A DNA stretch of 64,000 bases from Viridothelium virens (Eukaryota; Ascomycota; Dothideomycetes; Trypetheliales; Trypetheliaceae). The notes beneath the pieces were generated by a model. The model ran no database searches, had not been told where the DNA came from, and worked only from the letters and a program-made list of their open reading frames with translations. This document shows, piece after piece, positions 45,992 through 57,186 of this stretch. A program made the position numbers and the translations under genes. Every line of letters starts with the position of its first letter. Position 1 is the first letter of the stretch. The stretch is from the NCBI GenBank assembly GCA_010094025.1, contig ML991800.1, positions 248,001 to 312,000 of the forward strand. Direction: 5' to 3'.

Positions 45992-47560
45992 GCACAAGTG
46001 GTGAAATAAAGTGTAAATAAAGAACTTTTGTACATACTTTTCTTCAAGTACATACTTTCCTTCAACAGTAAGAAAATCGGGCCCGTGTTGCTATCTTAAA
46101 GGCAGATGTCAGTACTTTCTTGCTCATGCATCCTATCTCTCTAGATGTATCGAAGGCGCTCAGAAAAGTATACGGCAAATACGCGTGTAAGCTCATGCTG
46201 GTTCTCGTAAAGTGCTCTTGCAATCCTTAGGAAAGGCTTATCTGAAGCGGTCATGATTCGATAGTCAAGAGATCGCCGGGGTCGGCCACGACGTCTCTCT
46301 CGTATCTGAAGGGGACTCCAGATTAATAGACGACGGGAATATTGTATCCCTGCTAGGGCTCATGGACGCGGTTGGTGCGATCAGGACCGGGCACAGGCCA
46401 CTCTGGACCAAGCCGTCGCTGTGAGAGAGTCTTTCATGTCCGGTCACAAGTGGTGTAGACTACTGTCAGGAACCAGGTGCGATGGGACATATATTTTGGT
46501 AACTGCATCGGTGGTGCATTTTGGAGCGCAAGGTTGATAGGCGAAAACCCGGTGCGCTGGACCGGAATAACGAGTTGGCCAGCCAAGAGCGATGCGGTCT
46601 TTGGGAATTGATCTACTGAAAGTGAATGGTGGACCCCGATTTGGAGGTGGTTTGCTTTGGCTGTTACATTCCCCGGAGGCAGAGCTGGGCCAATTTGCGA
46701 ATCTGGACATTTTTACAGGAGGTAGAGCACTCAAGATAACAGAGCCTGTTGATTCGCCTCTTCCTGTATCGCCTCGACGTTTCCTGGGCAAAGGCCGACA
46801 AACGGGCACATGTTGAAATTGAAGTCTTGATTCTGTGAAGCCATCTAGGTCTGAAGTTTTAATGTGTGGTTTCACAGGTGCGCTAGGCCCAGTCTGGATG
46901 GATTCAGGCTGATCTTCAACAGCACAGACTTTGCGGGGAAAGGCACAGCAGAGGATGCGGCGAGAAAAGACTGGATGAACGGTGTTGCGGCAATGCGATC
47001 AAAAGCTTCCTACGAAAGAAAGCCTGAGGATGAGCGTCGAGCTGACTTGACTAGTATGCGGATCGTGCCAATCTCGGGCACCATGGTGGACTTGGCGTGC
47101 AGATGAGAATAGTTAGGTAAGGTAGTACTTATCCCCTCCTGATGCCTCCACCACTTGCCATGATTCCTGTCACGTCTGCTGTCTACGGTCTGCTTGAAAC
47201 TGCTCATATTTGTCACGTTAAGGCACTAGCCCTCTATTCCTCTACGTATGCCTAAGCGCCACGGGATGCATCGAACATAGCAGCTGCTCCAGCCTTCCAC
47301 TCCGAGGCTTCTACTTGAACACCGCACGAATATATACTTCTCGAACCGAGTTTTCTGCTGCCGTGACCTCGGATGTTATGTATAGCGACATTGTAGTAGG
47401 AGTGATTCTAGGCCACATTTTCATCCCTGAGTGCTGGCGAAACGAGCAAGGCCCGATCACTGGTAATCAGCCTTCGCACATATAGACCTCGAGCGCTTAC
47501 GCTGTTAGCGTCCTGCAGTTACCTGTCCCAGCTAACACACTCTTTGAGTTCTCTTCAAGA
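45992..47560. other. Intergenic region
   Basis: No gene is supported. The ORF at 46444-46875 (minus) is Pro/Arg-rich without a domain or splice context. Confidence 0.5.
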
Positions 47561-50500
47561 ATGTCCAACATGAGACCGCTTTGCAGTAGTCGAAGTGGTA
47601 ATCTTTGGGACCGCGCAGCCGATAGCCTTACCGATCAAGAGAGACATGATATAGACGTCTATCGCTCAGACAAGCTCGAAGTCCTCTCCGACTTGTACTC
47701 ACTGACTGAGGAGTCAAAGGAACAATGCATCAAGGAAGAGATGGACATACAGGGGGAAGAATGGGAGAACGGTTGTGCTGAGGGATGTGTTCAACAAGAT
47801 TGTCAAATGGATTGACATTTTCAAGCAGATCGGAGATACTGCAGTTCAATATGATCCGGTACATGCTGCGCTCCCATGGGCTGGCATCCGTTTTGTGCTG
47901 CAGGTTCGGACCGAGTAGGATCAGGGAGTAGATTTGATGCTGACACCCCTACAGATTGCCATCAATGACCACCGAAAATTCGCCGACGTGATAGAAAACC
48001 TCGCTTGGATTGGTGAACTTGTTTGCCACAACACTGTTGTTGAAAATCTCTATCTGGGCCATCCCTCTGAAGCTGCCAGCGAACTCGAGAGAGCTTTGCT
48101 CGAACTTTATACCCGCATTTTGACATACCTAGCTCAGGCCAAGCATTACCCTGAAGAAGATTCTACAGGTATTCAATTCCCTCAGAAGCTTGGTAACAAT
48201 AGAGGTGATTGAAAATCTTGTTGGGGCCCTCGCTCATGCAGAGAGCAAGTGGACCTACCATGCTGGATAAGTGGTTCGACGTCGCTAGATCTATGGGAAG
48301 CACTTCTGAGTGGAAGCGGTCCAACATGGCACAGATCTCGAGAATGAGAGAAACGCCGCATCCAGAGCCACAGAGTCCTATTGCTACCTTGCATGAGCCA
48401 GGGGGCTCTTCAGTACGAGTTTGAGCTATACGACCAGATACCGGCCACCTCCAATATCAACAAGCCTCGCCCCTTGTGTTTTTTAATTCATTTATTATTA
48501 TTAGCCGCTGACGCGAGTGCAAGGACGTCTCCTCGAAAGCGCAGTCCTCCCTGAATCAGAATTTCCCACGTACTTGAGGACCATTCGGATAGCCCAAATT
48601 AGCGTGACAGAATGTTCCGCGCTTGTCGCTAGAAATGGTCAGCAATTCGACTGTTCTTCGGATCCTCCATGCTAAGATAAACTCGATAAGATCAAATTAG
48701 CAATCATGAAGAGCTAGAGCGTCTGCTAGCGGACATTGACGCTCCATTACGGAGGATGAATAACGATCTGAATGACGTTCAAGACGAGCTTTAAAGTGAG
48801 TTTCTTGCAAGCTCAACAGGACACTTACTCATGAGTCTCAGCCTCCAAACGTGTCGAAATTCTGAAGTGGCTATCCCCGCAACCATATTCCGAGCACCAT
48901 GAGCAAGCAAAGTCGGGCGTGTTATCCGGAACCGGACAATGGCTCCTGTTGGATCCAATTTTTAGAAAATGGAAAAAAGAAAGCGCCTCATCAATTGTGT
49001 GGCTTCATGGCATTCCTGGATCTGGGAAGAGCAAGCTGGTGTAAGTCAAAAGCGGCAGTAGTCTCACAAGATTGTAAGCCGGGCTAAATTTTTTAGTTCG
49101 ATTGTCATCGAGGATGCTTTAAGCAGCTTTGAAGCCGGCGAGAACCCACAGCCAGCCTTTTTCTACTCCTCTAGGAATGCGGCTGAGCCTGAACGCTCGG
49201 ATCCACAGGCTATATTAGCTAGTCTCGCAAGATAGCTGTCTAGTGTAAGACCTGGTGAGCCGCTGCTCAAACCCAGCGTCGACCTCTACAAGAGAAGAGA
49301 AGCCACTGGCTTCGCATCTAGCTCCTTACGGATAGATGAGAGCTGTGATTTGATTATCAAACTTACTGAACAGTATTCGCTGACAACCCTCGTGATTGAC
49401 GCCCTGGATGAGTGCGATCCTGGGAAAAGACGTGACCTTCTTGAGGCACTTGAGAAAATTCTTAAAGAATCATTTGGCTTAGTCAAAATATTTGTTTCAA
49501 CTTGCGATGATTATGATATTGTCTTTCGCTTAAGGGGTTATCCCAATTTGGATATTAGTTCAAACAGGAACAGTGATGACATCGCAGCTTTTGTACGACA
49601 TCAGACAGAACAACTCGTCGAAGATGGCGATTTGCTCCAGCATAGTGGGGCTCAGTTGGATATGAAGCAAACTATCACGGAGAAAGTCATCAAAGGGGCA
49701 AGTGGCATGTTGGTCATCCCGAGTGTTATAGACTTTGAACCAGCAAGACATTGACCTTATTACCAGGTTTCGCTGGGCAAGTCTGCAACTGCAGCACCTC
49801 TGCTCGATCGACATAGATACAGACATTCGGAATCATCTTGGTCGTCTCCCGCCTGAACTTGGTGCGCTCTACGATGAAATCTACACCATAATTTCGGCCG
49901 AAGGTGGGGAACATCAGATGACTGTTTTCACGATCGTGCTTACCTAGTTATTATGTGCTCGAGCCTATATGAATAGTGCTGAGTTTCTTACCGCTGTCTC
50001 AATAGACCCGTGTAGTAGTGAGCCCCTTTCCTTGGTTTTCAGGGATCAGGTACTCAAAATATGCCAAAACTTTGTGATTTTTGATGCTCAATTGGATACA
50101 TTTCGCCTGGCCCATCTGTCGGTCAGAGAGTATCTGGAGAAGCGGCAAGACTATGGCAGCGTGGCGGGTCATGCTCGAATGGCAAAGACTTGTCTATGGG
50201 ACCTGGTCGCCAGAAGTCCTGATGCAGCGACCCAAAGATTTCTCTCCAAAAATGGTTTCTGCCAATCCCGAGGTCTAAACGAGACAGAGATACTTAGTGA
50301 ATACATCAGTCTGTTCTGGCCAGAGCACTGCCTACTTGCTGAGGACGAGAGGCGTGATGGCTCGCTCGGAACCCTTCTCCGGTACTTTCTGTCTGATGAG
50401 GGTGGCATCACCTGTCCACTCGGAATATGGAGGACTGGGTTGATAGAACATACGGCGGCTCACCAAAACACTGATCATAACTTGGTGTATGAGCTTGACG

Positions 50501-51384
50501 TTACAAAGGTAATATCATTTTCAGCATTTGATGTATCTTGCCTTATCTCATGCGTCTTCGACTTTGTCGAAATCTTACAAGGCATTGGAAGTACATCGAA
50601 AAATTTGGCATCTGTGAAGAACATCTTCGGCCAGAGTCTTCTGGAAGTTGCTATCGAGCACGCAAGCATAAATTCATTGATATTCTTGTCGAGCCATCAG
50701 AATCGTGGCATGGTCATCAACGAGCAGGTCCTCCTGGCCGCAGCAAATCGCGACACCAGCGCTGTTGCAATAATGGAAGCCATCCTTGATCGACGAACTC
50801 ATGGAGTGCAAAATATCGACCTTGAGCGCGTTCTAGAAGCAGCAGCTCGGAGTTTTCACTGCGGCGCAGGGCTAATGGACTTACTCGTGGCTCGAGGTAG
50901 TGATGAAATTCGAATTACTGAAGACGTTCTTGTGGCTGCAGCTGGAAATCAGGAATGTGGCTTGGAGATACTGGAACCACTATTTCGTCAATACATTAAC
51001 GAGGTCCAAATAACTGAGCGGATCCTAAAAGCCGCGGTTGGAAATGTTGGGCCATGTGGCTTCCACGTAACGGAGCTGCTGCTGAAACTACGCAGAAATG
51101 AAGTTCATATAACTGAGCAGATTTTAGAGACAGCGGCTGGAAATCCACATTGGGGCATGAAGGCAACAGAGTTGCTCCTAAGTTAACGCAATGCTGCTTT
51201 GCAGATCACTGAGAATGTTCTGGAGACTGCAGCTAGAAATTGGGGACTGTGGAACTGGGAGTTGATGATTCTGCTGCTTAGTCGATGCAGTGACGAAGTC
51301 CAGATTACACTTGATCCTCTACAAAGGCACACATTTCGGAAACAAGATGATTCTATGCGACGGGTTCTTGTTGAGTTGCTGTAA
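47561..51384 (+). pseudogene. Broken NLR (NWD-NACHT with C-terminal leucine/alanine repeats)
   Basis: Pieces in order give a fungal NLR. The N-terminal NACHT-NTPase helper domain comes first: LWDRAADSL at 47610, [18 protein letters not shown] at 47810 and ENLAWIGELVCHNTVVE near 48000. The P-loop WLHGIPGSGKSKLV is near 49010. LVIDALDECDPGKRRDLLEA near 49400 is the Walker B region, followed by a winged-helix-like segment. The long open part 49969-51186 holds FRLAHLSVREYLEKR and then degenerate units of about 33-37 residues. Each unit carries a phrase like EVQITERILKAAVGN followed by G..VTELLLK. Roughly half a dozen or more stops and frame changes interrupt the gene, so it is a pseudogene. NLRs of this type sense non-self and can trigger cell death in fungi. 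Confidence 0.85.
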
Positions 51385-52237
51385 TTTGTAAAGTATGTGC
51401 GCTCCTGGCGTCCTCTACGTCGGTAGTCGTGGGAATATCTTTTGAAGTCATGAGTTTAAAGTACAATATATTATTTACAAATACTTCGAAAGTGCTGCAC
51501 AACTCGCCTGTCCTACTTTTCCATCCCAGCTATTCTGTCTTTCTTGTTGGGGCCTTGCTCATGAGGTACTGACAGGAGGCAGTAGATAGGAGAGTCTTAG
51601 TAGTTATTACTTTGTTTTTATCACCGCATAGTCTACATAGTTTCGTTTGCTATATCTCAGCAAGTCTGGTTTAGCACCTTCTCGAACTAATCTCAGGGGT
51701 TTCAGTCTTCTACTTCAATTGCAAGAGGCACACATTCACAAAAGCGTCCGCGATCCATAATTGCGATGCATTATTAGTATGTGAAGCATCTCGCCCTACG
51801 CCCAACGCCCAATCCTACTGTAGATCCTACTTACTTTCTCCCCCACAGCCATGAGGTTTATATATGGAGGCAGTTCCTGCAGAACTAGCTAAATGTATTG
51901 ACTTCTTCTTTGCCACATCATTAGGTTGTGCTAAATACAAACATCAGATCTCTCCATATTATACAAAGTCTGAGAGACTCTCAAAGACGCCTAGAAGCCT
52001 GATACGTCGCTTTTCATGTAATCAAAGGTGTCAGACGTCAATCTGACCGGGAAATTCCTTTACATGTAAAGACCCAAGTCTGTAGCTTTAATCGACAATT
52101 TTTACCGCTTTCTCGGGCTTTTTTTTCATTCTCTCAAACCTCATTGAACCGTTAGCAAGACAAGGTTATCTTCAGCAATGATGTTCATCCAGTCCAACAT
52201 CCCGTCCAAAGTTTTCCGCAGAATCTATAAGAGATCT
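51385..52237. other. Intergenic region
   Basis: AT-rich DNA between the broken NLR and the convergent rhodopsin-domain gene; no feature is supported. Confidence 0.5.
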
Positions 52238-53665
52238 CTACACTGCATTTCTCACATCAATATTGTTTATGACAACAATACCATTTTGTGAATTATTCTG
52301 TATCTCAAAGCTTGCATTCCCGCGGCCTCTATCCGCACGAATCGTCGTGTTGTGAACGCCGTGACTCACATCCGGTAAATTTGTAGAGTTAGATGAAAGC
52401 CAAAGTCGGCCACGCTGCCCAGATTGGAATAACGCGGCGGGGTCACCCTCGTTATGACCAGCGGATCTACTGCTTGGAACGGTTCTTGAATGAACGCTTA
52501 GCAGTGAACTAATAATTGAGGTAATATGCGAGACCGCCTTTGTTTTATTTAAGGCTTGGAAGAACTTTGGAGAGACCAGCACGGAGGCGACGATGATACC
52601 AGAGGCCAATTCAATCAACGAACAGGCGCCCATAAACAACTTATAATAGGTACGGTCGGTTGATGCGAGGAGCCTACACCCGTAGACAAGCCGTGCTATA
52701 GATGAGATACATGCACTGGTTGCAATCAGTCAATTAATTAAGAAGGATAATTTATAAACATACAGAATTCCAATCAGAAAGACAAGAGAAATTTGTATCT
52801 TTCTTTTTCTTGACATCTGCAATCTCCATATCCTGATTTGCGGTAGAGTGAGGATTGAAAGGTCCGATAGAGCATTTATACTGCCGCTGACAATGTTAAT
52901 AACCGCGATCTGGTTATAGTGGCCTCCCATGATGAGAGGGTTCCAATATTTAGCAATCGGATCACAAGAAAAGGCCTTGAGAAAGATGTTGACAACATAA
53001 TAAAAAATGTTGAGCCATATAAGACAATGGCAAGTCCAATACATCGTATCGCTTTTCTTGCCGGGCACAAATATCCGGAGATATTGGGAAAGGATTGAAA
53101 GCTTAATAAAAAGCATACAGAATCCATAGATAATCGAGTTAATATATACTGGCTAGACGGAGTAGTTAGCCGGAGCGTGCAACAAGGTACAGTCGTGACT
53201 CGTGAGAAGCCGTGACGCACATGAGAAAAGTTTGCAGATGCTTGAATTGAAGGTCGCACTGGTGAATTCCTGGAACAACTTGATGTGCCTGAGTAACTGT
53301 GACCGTCCAGCTGCAGAAGAGTCCCTTGGTCTTGTTAATGAGAGAACTCAGGCGGATGTCTACGGATATCCTATACCCAAGCGATGGAAATCGCGACTAT
53401 TGTCAATTAGTGCTTGTGTAAAAGTAGTATGAACATACGTACCGTCTTCAACGTTCACTTGATGAGTTATAAAATACCTCGTGTAGATTCTTATGAAGAA
53501 TGACAGTGTAGCCAATGAGGACATCAGTGTTACGTTGAAGATGCCAACTGCATAAGAATTCGGTGGATCTTGAAAGTTAGGTTTAACACCTGGAGGGGGA
53601 GCAAGAGCTGGGCCATTAAGCAAAGCCTGCAATTGATCGGGCTTGAGAGCTGTTGTGGAGGTCAT
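52238..53665 (-). CDS. Pth11-type rhodopsin-domain membrane protein, middle unresolved
   Basis: The first exon (53665-53443) encodes MTSTTALKPDQLQALLNGPA and a first transmembrane helix, ending VNVEDG at a GTACGT donor. The last two exons are clear: a part ending at 52764 and 52715-52238. They join to read ISLVFLIGILACISSIARLV across a 48-bp intron. Their helices include IIYGFCMLFIKLSILSQYLR, NIFYYVVNIFLKAF and ACSLIELASGIIVASVL, the order of PF20684 integral membrane proteins. Between about 53440 and 53140 the expected TM2-TM3 segment appears only in broken pieces (for example EFTSATFNSSICKLF), and no clean exon chain was found. The gene may have extra introns or may be damaged. Pth11-like proteins are candidate GPCRs for surface sensing; no CFEM domain is seen. 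Confidence 0.6.
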
Positions 53666-56537
53666 GATGAGTCTTCTGCTCGAACAAGAGAGACAGTCTG
53701 GTTGTATGGGATCACGGTTGGTTGCTGCGAGCGCTGGACATGTCGGATGAAATATAGACAGAGAGGTACCGCTGATTTAGAGCGGAAGCTTACACAGTGA
53801 TTCTTGGTTGACTATGTCCATAGTCGGCAAGAAAGACTGATCGGCGGCTGGACGACCCGGCTTGTATGAAATTTGATTCGGTCATTCCGAAAGAAGCAAA
53901 AGGCACAGAAGCCGGAATGTAGCTACTAGGAAGGAGGTGTGAGCGTGCTGCATCGAGGGTTACTGCGTGTAATACTTGTGCGTTGCACGTTGGGCCAAGG
54001 TATCATATTCTTGATACTTAAGAGTTTTTGGTGACGCAAGACGTCCATTTGCAATGCAGCCTGAGTTTGGCGCGTGAGCGGGAGATGCATAGAGTAACAG
54101 GGAATTTGACCGGGTTCTGAATCTGAACACCGAACTACTCAAACCCCCAACTCTAAAGGGGCAATTGCTGGGCTCTGTCCAGATGACAGGAATTTCTCGG
54201 ACCCCACTCTCCCTCGATGCATTCGATGATTTTATTGGAAAGGGCGAGCGAGTGTAACGGTACACCAAAGAGTAAGCATACTTGTAGCGATTTTTGGCGT
54301 TAGCAGGATAGGCGTTTGCGTCTCGACAATTTTCTACAGCCATCTAATTTGACCATCTTCAAGCTTTGACACCGCAGCGCTCTTCATCCACGTCATTTTC
54401 GGAACATATCATAATCTTGGAGGCTGGGGAAACGTTTGGGAGATGGGAAGCTCTCGCCCGCTCAAACTCCTTAATAGGGCTGAGTTCTTTTGACACTTTC
54501 TGACTGGATCATTCGTATCAAATTTGGCCTTTTAAGCCTTCGCATCAGAATTTATTTCGGTACTCATCAGACGCAGGCGGCTCTAGAAGATTCAATGTTA
54601 GCAATGTGATGCCCTAGCGTGTCTCATTTATCGGATGCGAAATTTTTGGATGGCCTATAAATGGTTTCAGCCGTAGCTTTTCAATCTGCCCGGGCCGAAA
54701 ACCGTACTGCGCGATTCTGGAATGTGGATCTTTGCTCTCTCGGGTTTCTTTGGGGGCTAAGAAATGAAGTGACTCGGAGCTAATTCATATTTTGGTAAGG
54801 CAACAGCGTGCTTTCGAACGTACCTAAGCAGCTGCATAAGCGCAGTGTTGTTGATGGCGTACAGTACCCCATGTCCGCATATCAGAGTAACATACAAACG
54901 AGCTTTGAAGCTATTGAATTATCGTTCCATCTTTAAGAGATGTGCATGTCGTCGTGGAATATCGTACGATGGACCCTATATCTATGTGTTCATGCAGGAT
55001 CTGCGGCGATTCCAATTGGTCGATGAGTCAAGCAGGCAACCGAAACATCCAGCCCTGTGCAACCTCTCGTCCAACTCTTACAATATCATGGTAGCGAATC
55101 GCTAGGAGCTTGTTTTCGACTGTTGCCGGCGCTCGCTCGCAAGTCACACGATATAATCGGCCACAGCTGATATCACTTGAGAAGGACGGAACTGTGGCGC
55201 TAGTTCACGGGAAAAATTTTGTATGATCGATCAGTAAGAATGTTGTCCGGAATGAGAGTTCTCGGGAAAGCATTATGCATATACCAACTTCACTTCTAGA
55301 TCGCGATTCAGACCGTGTATTGATCTTTAATTTAGAATTAATGCAAACCATGCTACCCTCTACAATGATTCCCGTTGTGATTCCGGAAATGGGAATCTCG
55401 ATTTCGTATAACCCTTTTCCTACCTGTTCAAGAATCAAAGTTGATGAACTATTAGCCAAATATCTCGATTCTATTTCTTGGTAACTCCTTTTCGAAGGGA
55501 AGAATAGGGCAAATTGAACGGGAATGTGGTCGGTTCGACTAAAACTCCTTCTTTTACGGGGATCTATTGACAAATTGGTGCACAATGGAGCTCACCTCGA
55601 ACTGACGCTATATTTCAAACAGTACACATAATAATCCTTAGTCCAGCCGCCTGGCCAACTTGAGGTCAAATTAATCTATTGGTGCAAATGATGGGTACTG
55701 CTCTTAGGTTAAAATGTAGCATTACCGAATCCCAGCGACTGGAAGAGATGGTGGTGTATCGATACAAGTAATACCATCGGCGCTCGAGTACATACGCACC
55801 GCTCAGAATCCTGTCGATCCTGCAGACGGAGCGCCTACAGCAGAGCTCCAGCGATACTAATAGGTCAGGCAAGAGTCAAAAAGATATCTTCGTATTTCTT
55901 AGTCAGACGCCGACTTCAATAGAAAGGCGTTCACGGCTCAGGCAGGATGCGAGAGGAGTCCCGAGCGGCCTGGTCAGCGGGTTTGCTCAGGGGTAAATTT
56001 GAGAGGTCGAGTGCGAAAAGGAAGGAGAGGGAAACGAACGTTCTTACCCGACAGGTGCGCAACCGGCCGAATGAGGATGGCTGTTGGACATGCGACTCGT
56101 GTCAGCCCTTGGACGGTGCTGCGTCATACCGCCCAAGGAGCGAGGCAGGTAGCGTGCACAGGCACACAGGCAACAGTGAACCGAGGACCGCAAGCGATGC
56201 GGGTAGAGCGAGAAGGAACGGAGCTGAATCAGCTGTATGTGAAACGAGAGGCAACGCCGTGTCGGCGCTTGATGCGGCGCAGGCTGGTCGGACTAGATGA
56301 GATCCGAGGGCCTGGAGGTCAGAGTAGAGCGAGATGAAAGGGAGGGAAAGGATAGGAGAAGGTTTGGGAAGAAAGAGAAGCCGACATAGACGAGGATGAG
56401 AGGATGGAGATGGGCTTTATAAACGTCAAAAGCGGCAGCAAGCGCCGCCCACAAGTCTGAGTCTTGGTGATTCGGCTCTTTCTTTGGGAAGAAGGTTTCG
56501 CTGCTTTTACGGAGCGGTGCACCATAGACTAGGTAGG
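53666..56537. other. Gene-poor region upstream of the tRNA gene
   Basis: About 2.9 kb with no defensible protein gene. Two overlapping Arg-rich ORFs at 55947-56337 are best seen as non-coding. Confidence 0.55.
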
Positions 56538-56552
56538 AAAAAAAAATAAAAA
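56538..56552 (-). terminator. Pol III T-run terminator of the tRNA gene
   Basis: On the minus strand, runs of five and nine T lie 12-26 nt past the tRNA 3' end (plus-strand A-runs at 56548-56552 and 56538-56546). They form a strong RNA polymerase III stop. Confidence 0.85.
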
Positions 56553-56607
56553 CTTAAGGGGACCGACGCCTGCAGGATTCGAACCTGCGCTCCCGAAGGA
56601 AATGCCT

Positions 56608-56627
56608 TTCTAGCCGATAGCACGGCA
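56608..56627 (-). other. Canonical tRNA intron (20 nt)
   Basis: It lies directly after A37, one base 3' of the GCT anticodon, as in other eukaryotic tRNA genes. Its 3' part contains GCTATCGGCTAG, and removing it closes a 7-nt anticodon loop CTGCTAA. Confidence 0.85.
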
Positions 56628-56645
56628 TAGCAGGGCATCGCGTTA

Positions 56646-56696
56646 ACCTAATTAATTAGTCAGCGGATATCTGACCTAGGCAGAATTGGATTCCGT
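56646..56696 (-). other. 51-nt insert in the D-loop of tRNA-Ser(GCT)
   Basis: The segment separates D-loop nucleotides GGT (56699-56697) from TAA (56645-56643). It ends in GGT itself, so its borders can slide by three bases, as with a 3-bp direct repeat. It contains a 17-nt hairpin: GTCAG and CTGAC around a 7-nt loop, 56675-56659. I found no unambiguous bulge-helix-bulge motif at its borders. It could be an ectopic intron or an insertion that inactivates the gene. Confidence 0.75.
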
Positions 56697-56963
56697 ACCA
56701 CTCCGCCAAAGCGTCTACACAGCATTGTACGGATTTGAATTTGAAAAATTATATACTACCAGAATCTCATTTGAAAAGCCCTCACGATGCAGTCGCCTCA
56801 TAACGAGTCCTAGCTAGTAGACTTTCACAAAATTTTTAAAAATCACTAGGATAGCGCTTTAGTCCCCAACCCCCGATATTTCGAAATCGATGAAGGCTCG
56901 CTGGGATGATTCTCAGACTTCATATGCATAACTTTATGATTACCCCTGAAAATTTTTGATAAT

Positions 56964-57081
56964 AAATATCACAACACCAACCTCAAATATTCATAAGATA
57001 TATCAAATTCGAATTCTTAATATTTTTAATCGATCTATTATATATATACTAAGTATATTTGGGGTTGATGTTGTGATTTTT
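56964..57081. repeat. Imperfect inverted repeat, 27-nt arms, AT-rich spacer
   Basis: The arm at 56964-56990 matches the reverse complement of the arm at 57055-57081 at 24 of 27 positions. The 64-nt spacer is almost pure A/T. The structure could form a stem-loop or cruciform and may be the remains of a small hairpin-type element. Confidence 0.75.
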
Positions 57082-57186
57082 TTGTGTATTCTTTACATAA
57101 TTCATGCATTCATAATAATCCACTAATGCATACGCACCCTGATGATTCTAGCTGTGGTTACGTCAACATCAGGCTTCACAAGCATG

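Larger units (their letters stand above)
56564..56715 (-). tRNA. tRNA-Ser (GCT) with a 20-nt intron and a 51-nt D-loop insert
   Basis: The acceptor stem is GACGCTT (56715-56709) paired with AGGCGTC (56571-56565), discriminator G at 56564. The D-stem GCG/CGC flanks loop GAGTGGT..TAA. The anticodon stem ATGCC (56638-56634) pairs with GGCAT (56606-56602). The loop starts C-T and has anticodon GCT at 56631-56629 followed by A37. A 20-nt intron occupies 56627-56608, the standard 37/38 position. The variable arm TTCCTTCGGGAGC and T-arm GCAGG-TTCGAAT-CCTGC are intact. This is a complete class II serine tRNA of 81 nt once two segments are left out: that intron and 56696-56646, which splits the D-loop after GGT. 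The A box (TGGCGGAGTGG) and B box (GGTTCGAATCC) are intact, no internal run of four T occurs, and a T-run terminator follows. Whether it yields working tRNA is unknown. Confidence 0.88.

Noticed and set aside
46444-46875. 143-codon minus-strand Pro/Arg-rich ORF
   Set aside because: No recognised motif, no clear start context; likely chance.
55947-56337. Two overlapping Arg-rich ORFs of 117 and 112 codons
   Set aside because: Both are open because the strand is purine/GC-rich and poor in stops; neither has domain features, and the tRNA gene follows directly.
56564-56715. Reading the anticodon arm as TGCCT/AGGCA with one long intron
   Set aside because: It puts G at position 33 and leaves an over-long D-arm; the GCT reading gives T33, A37, a proper D-stem and a complete class II tRNA.
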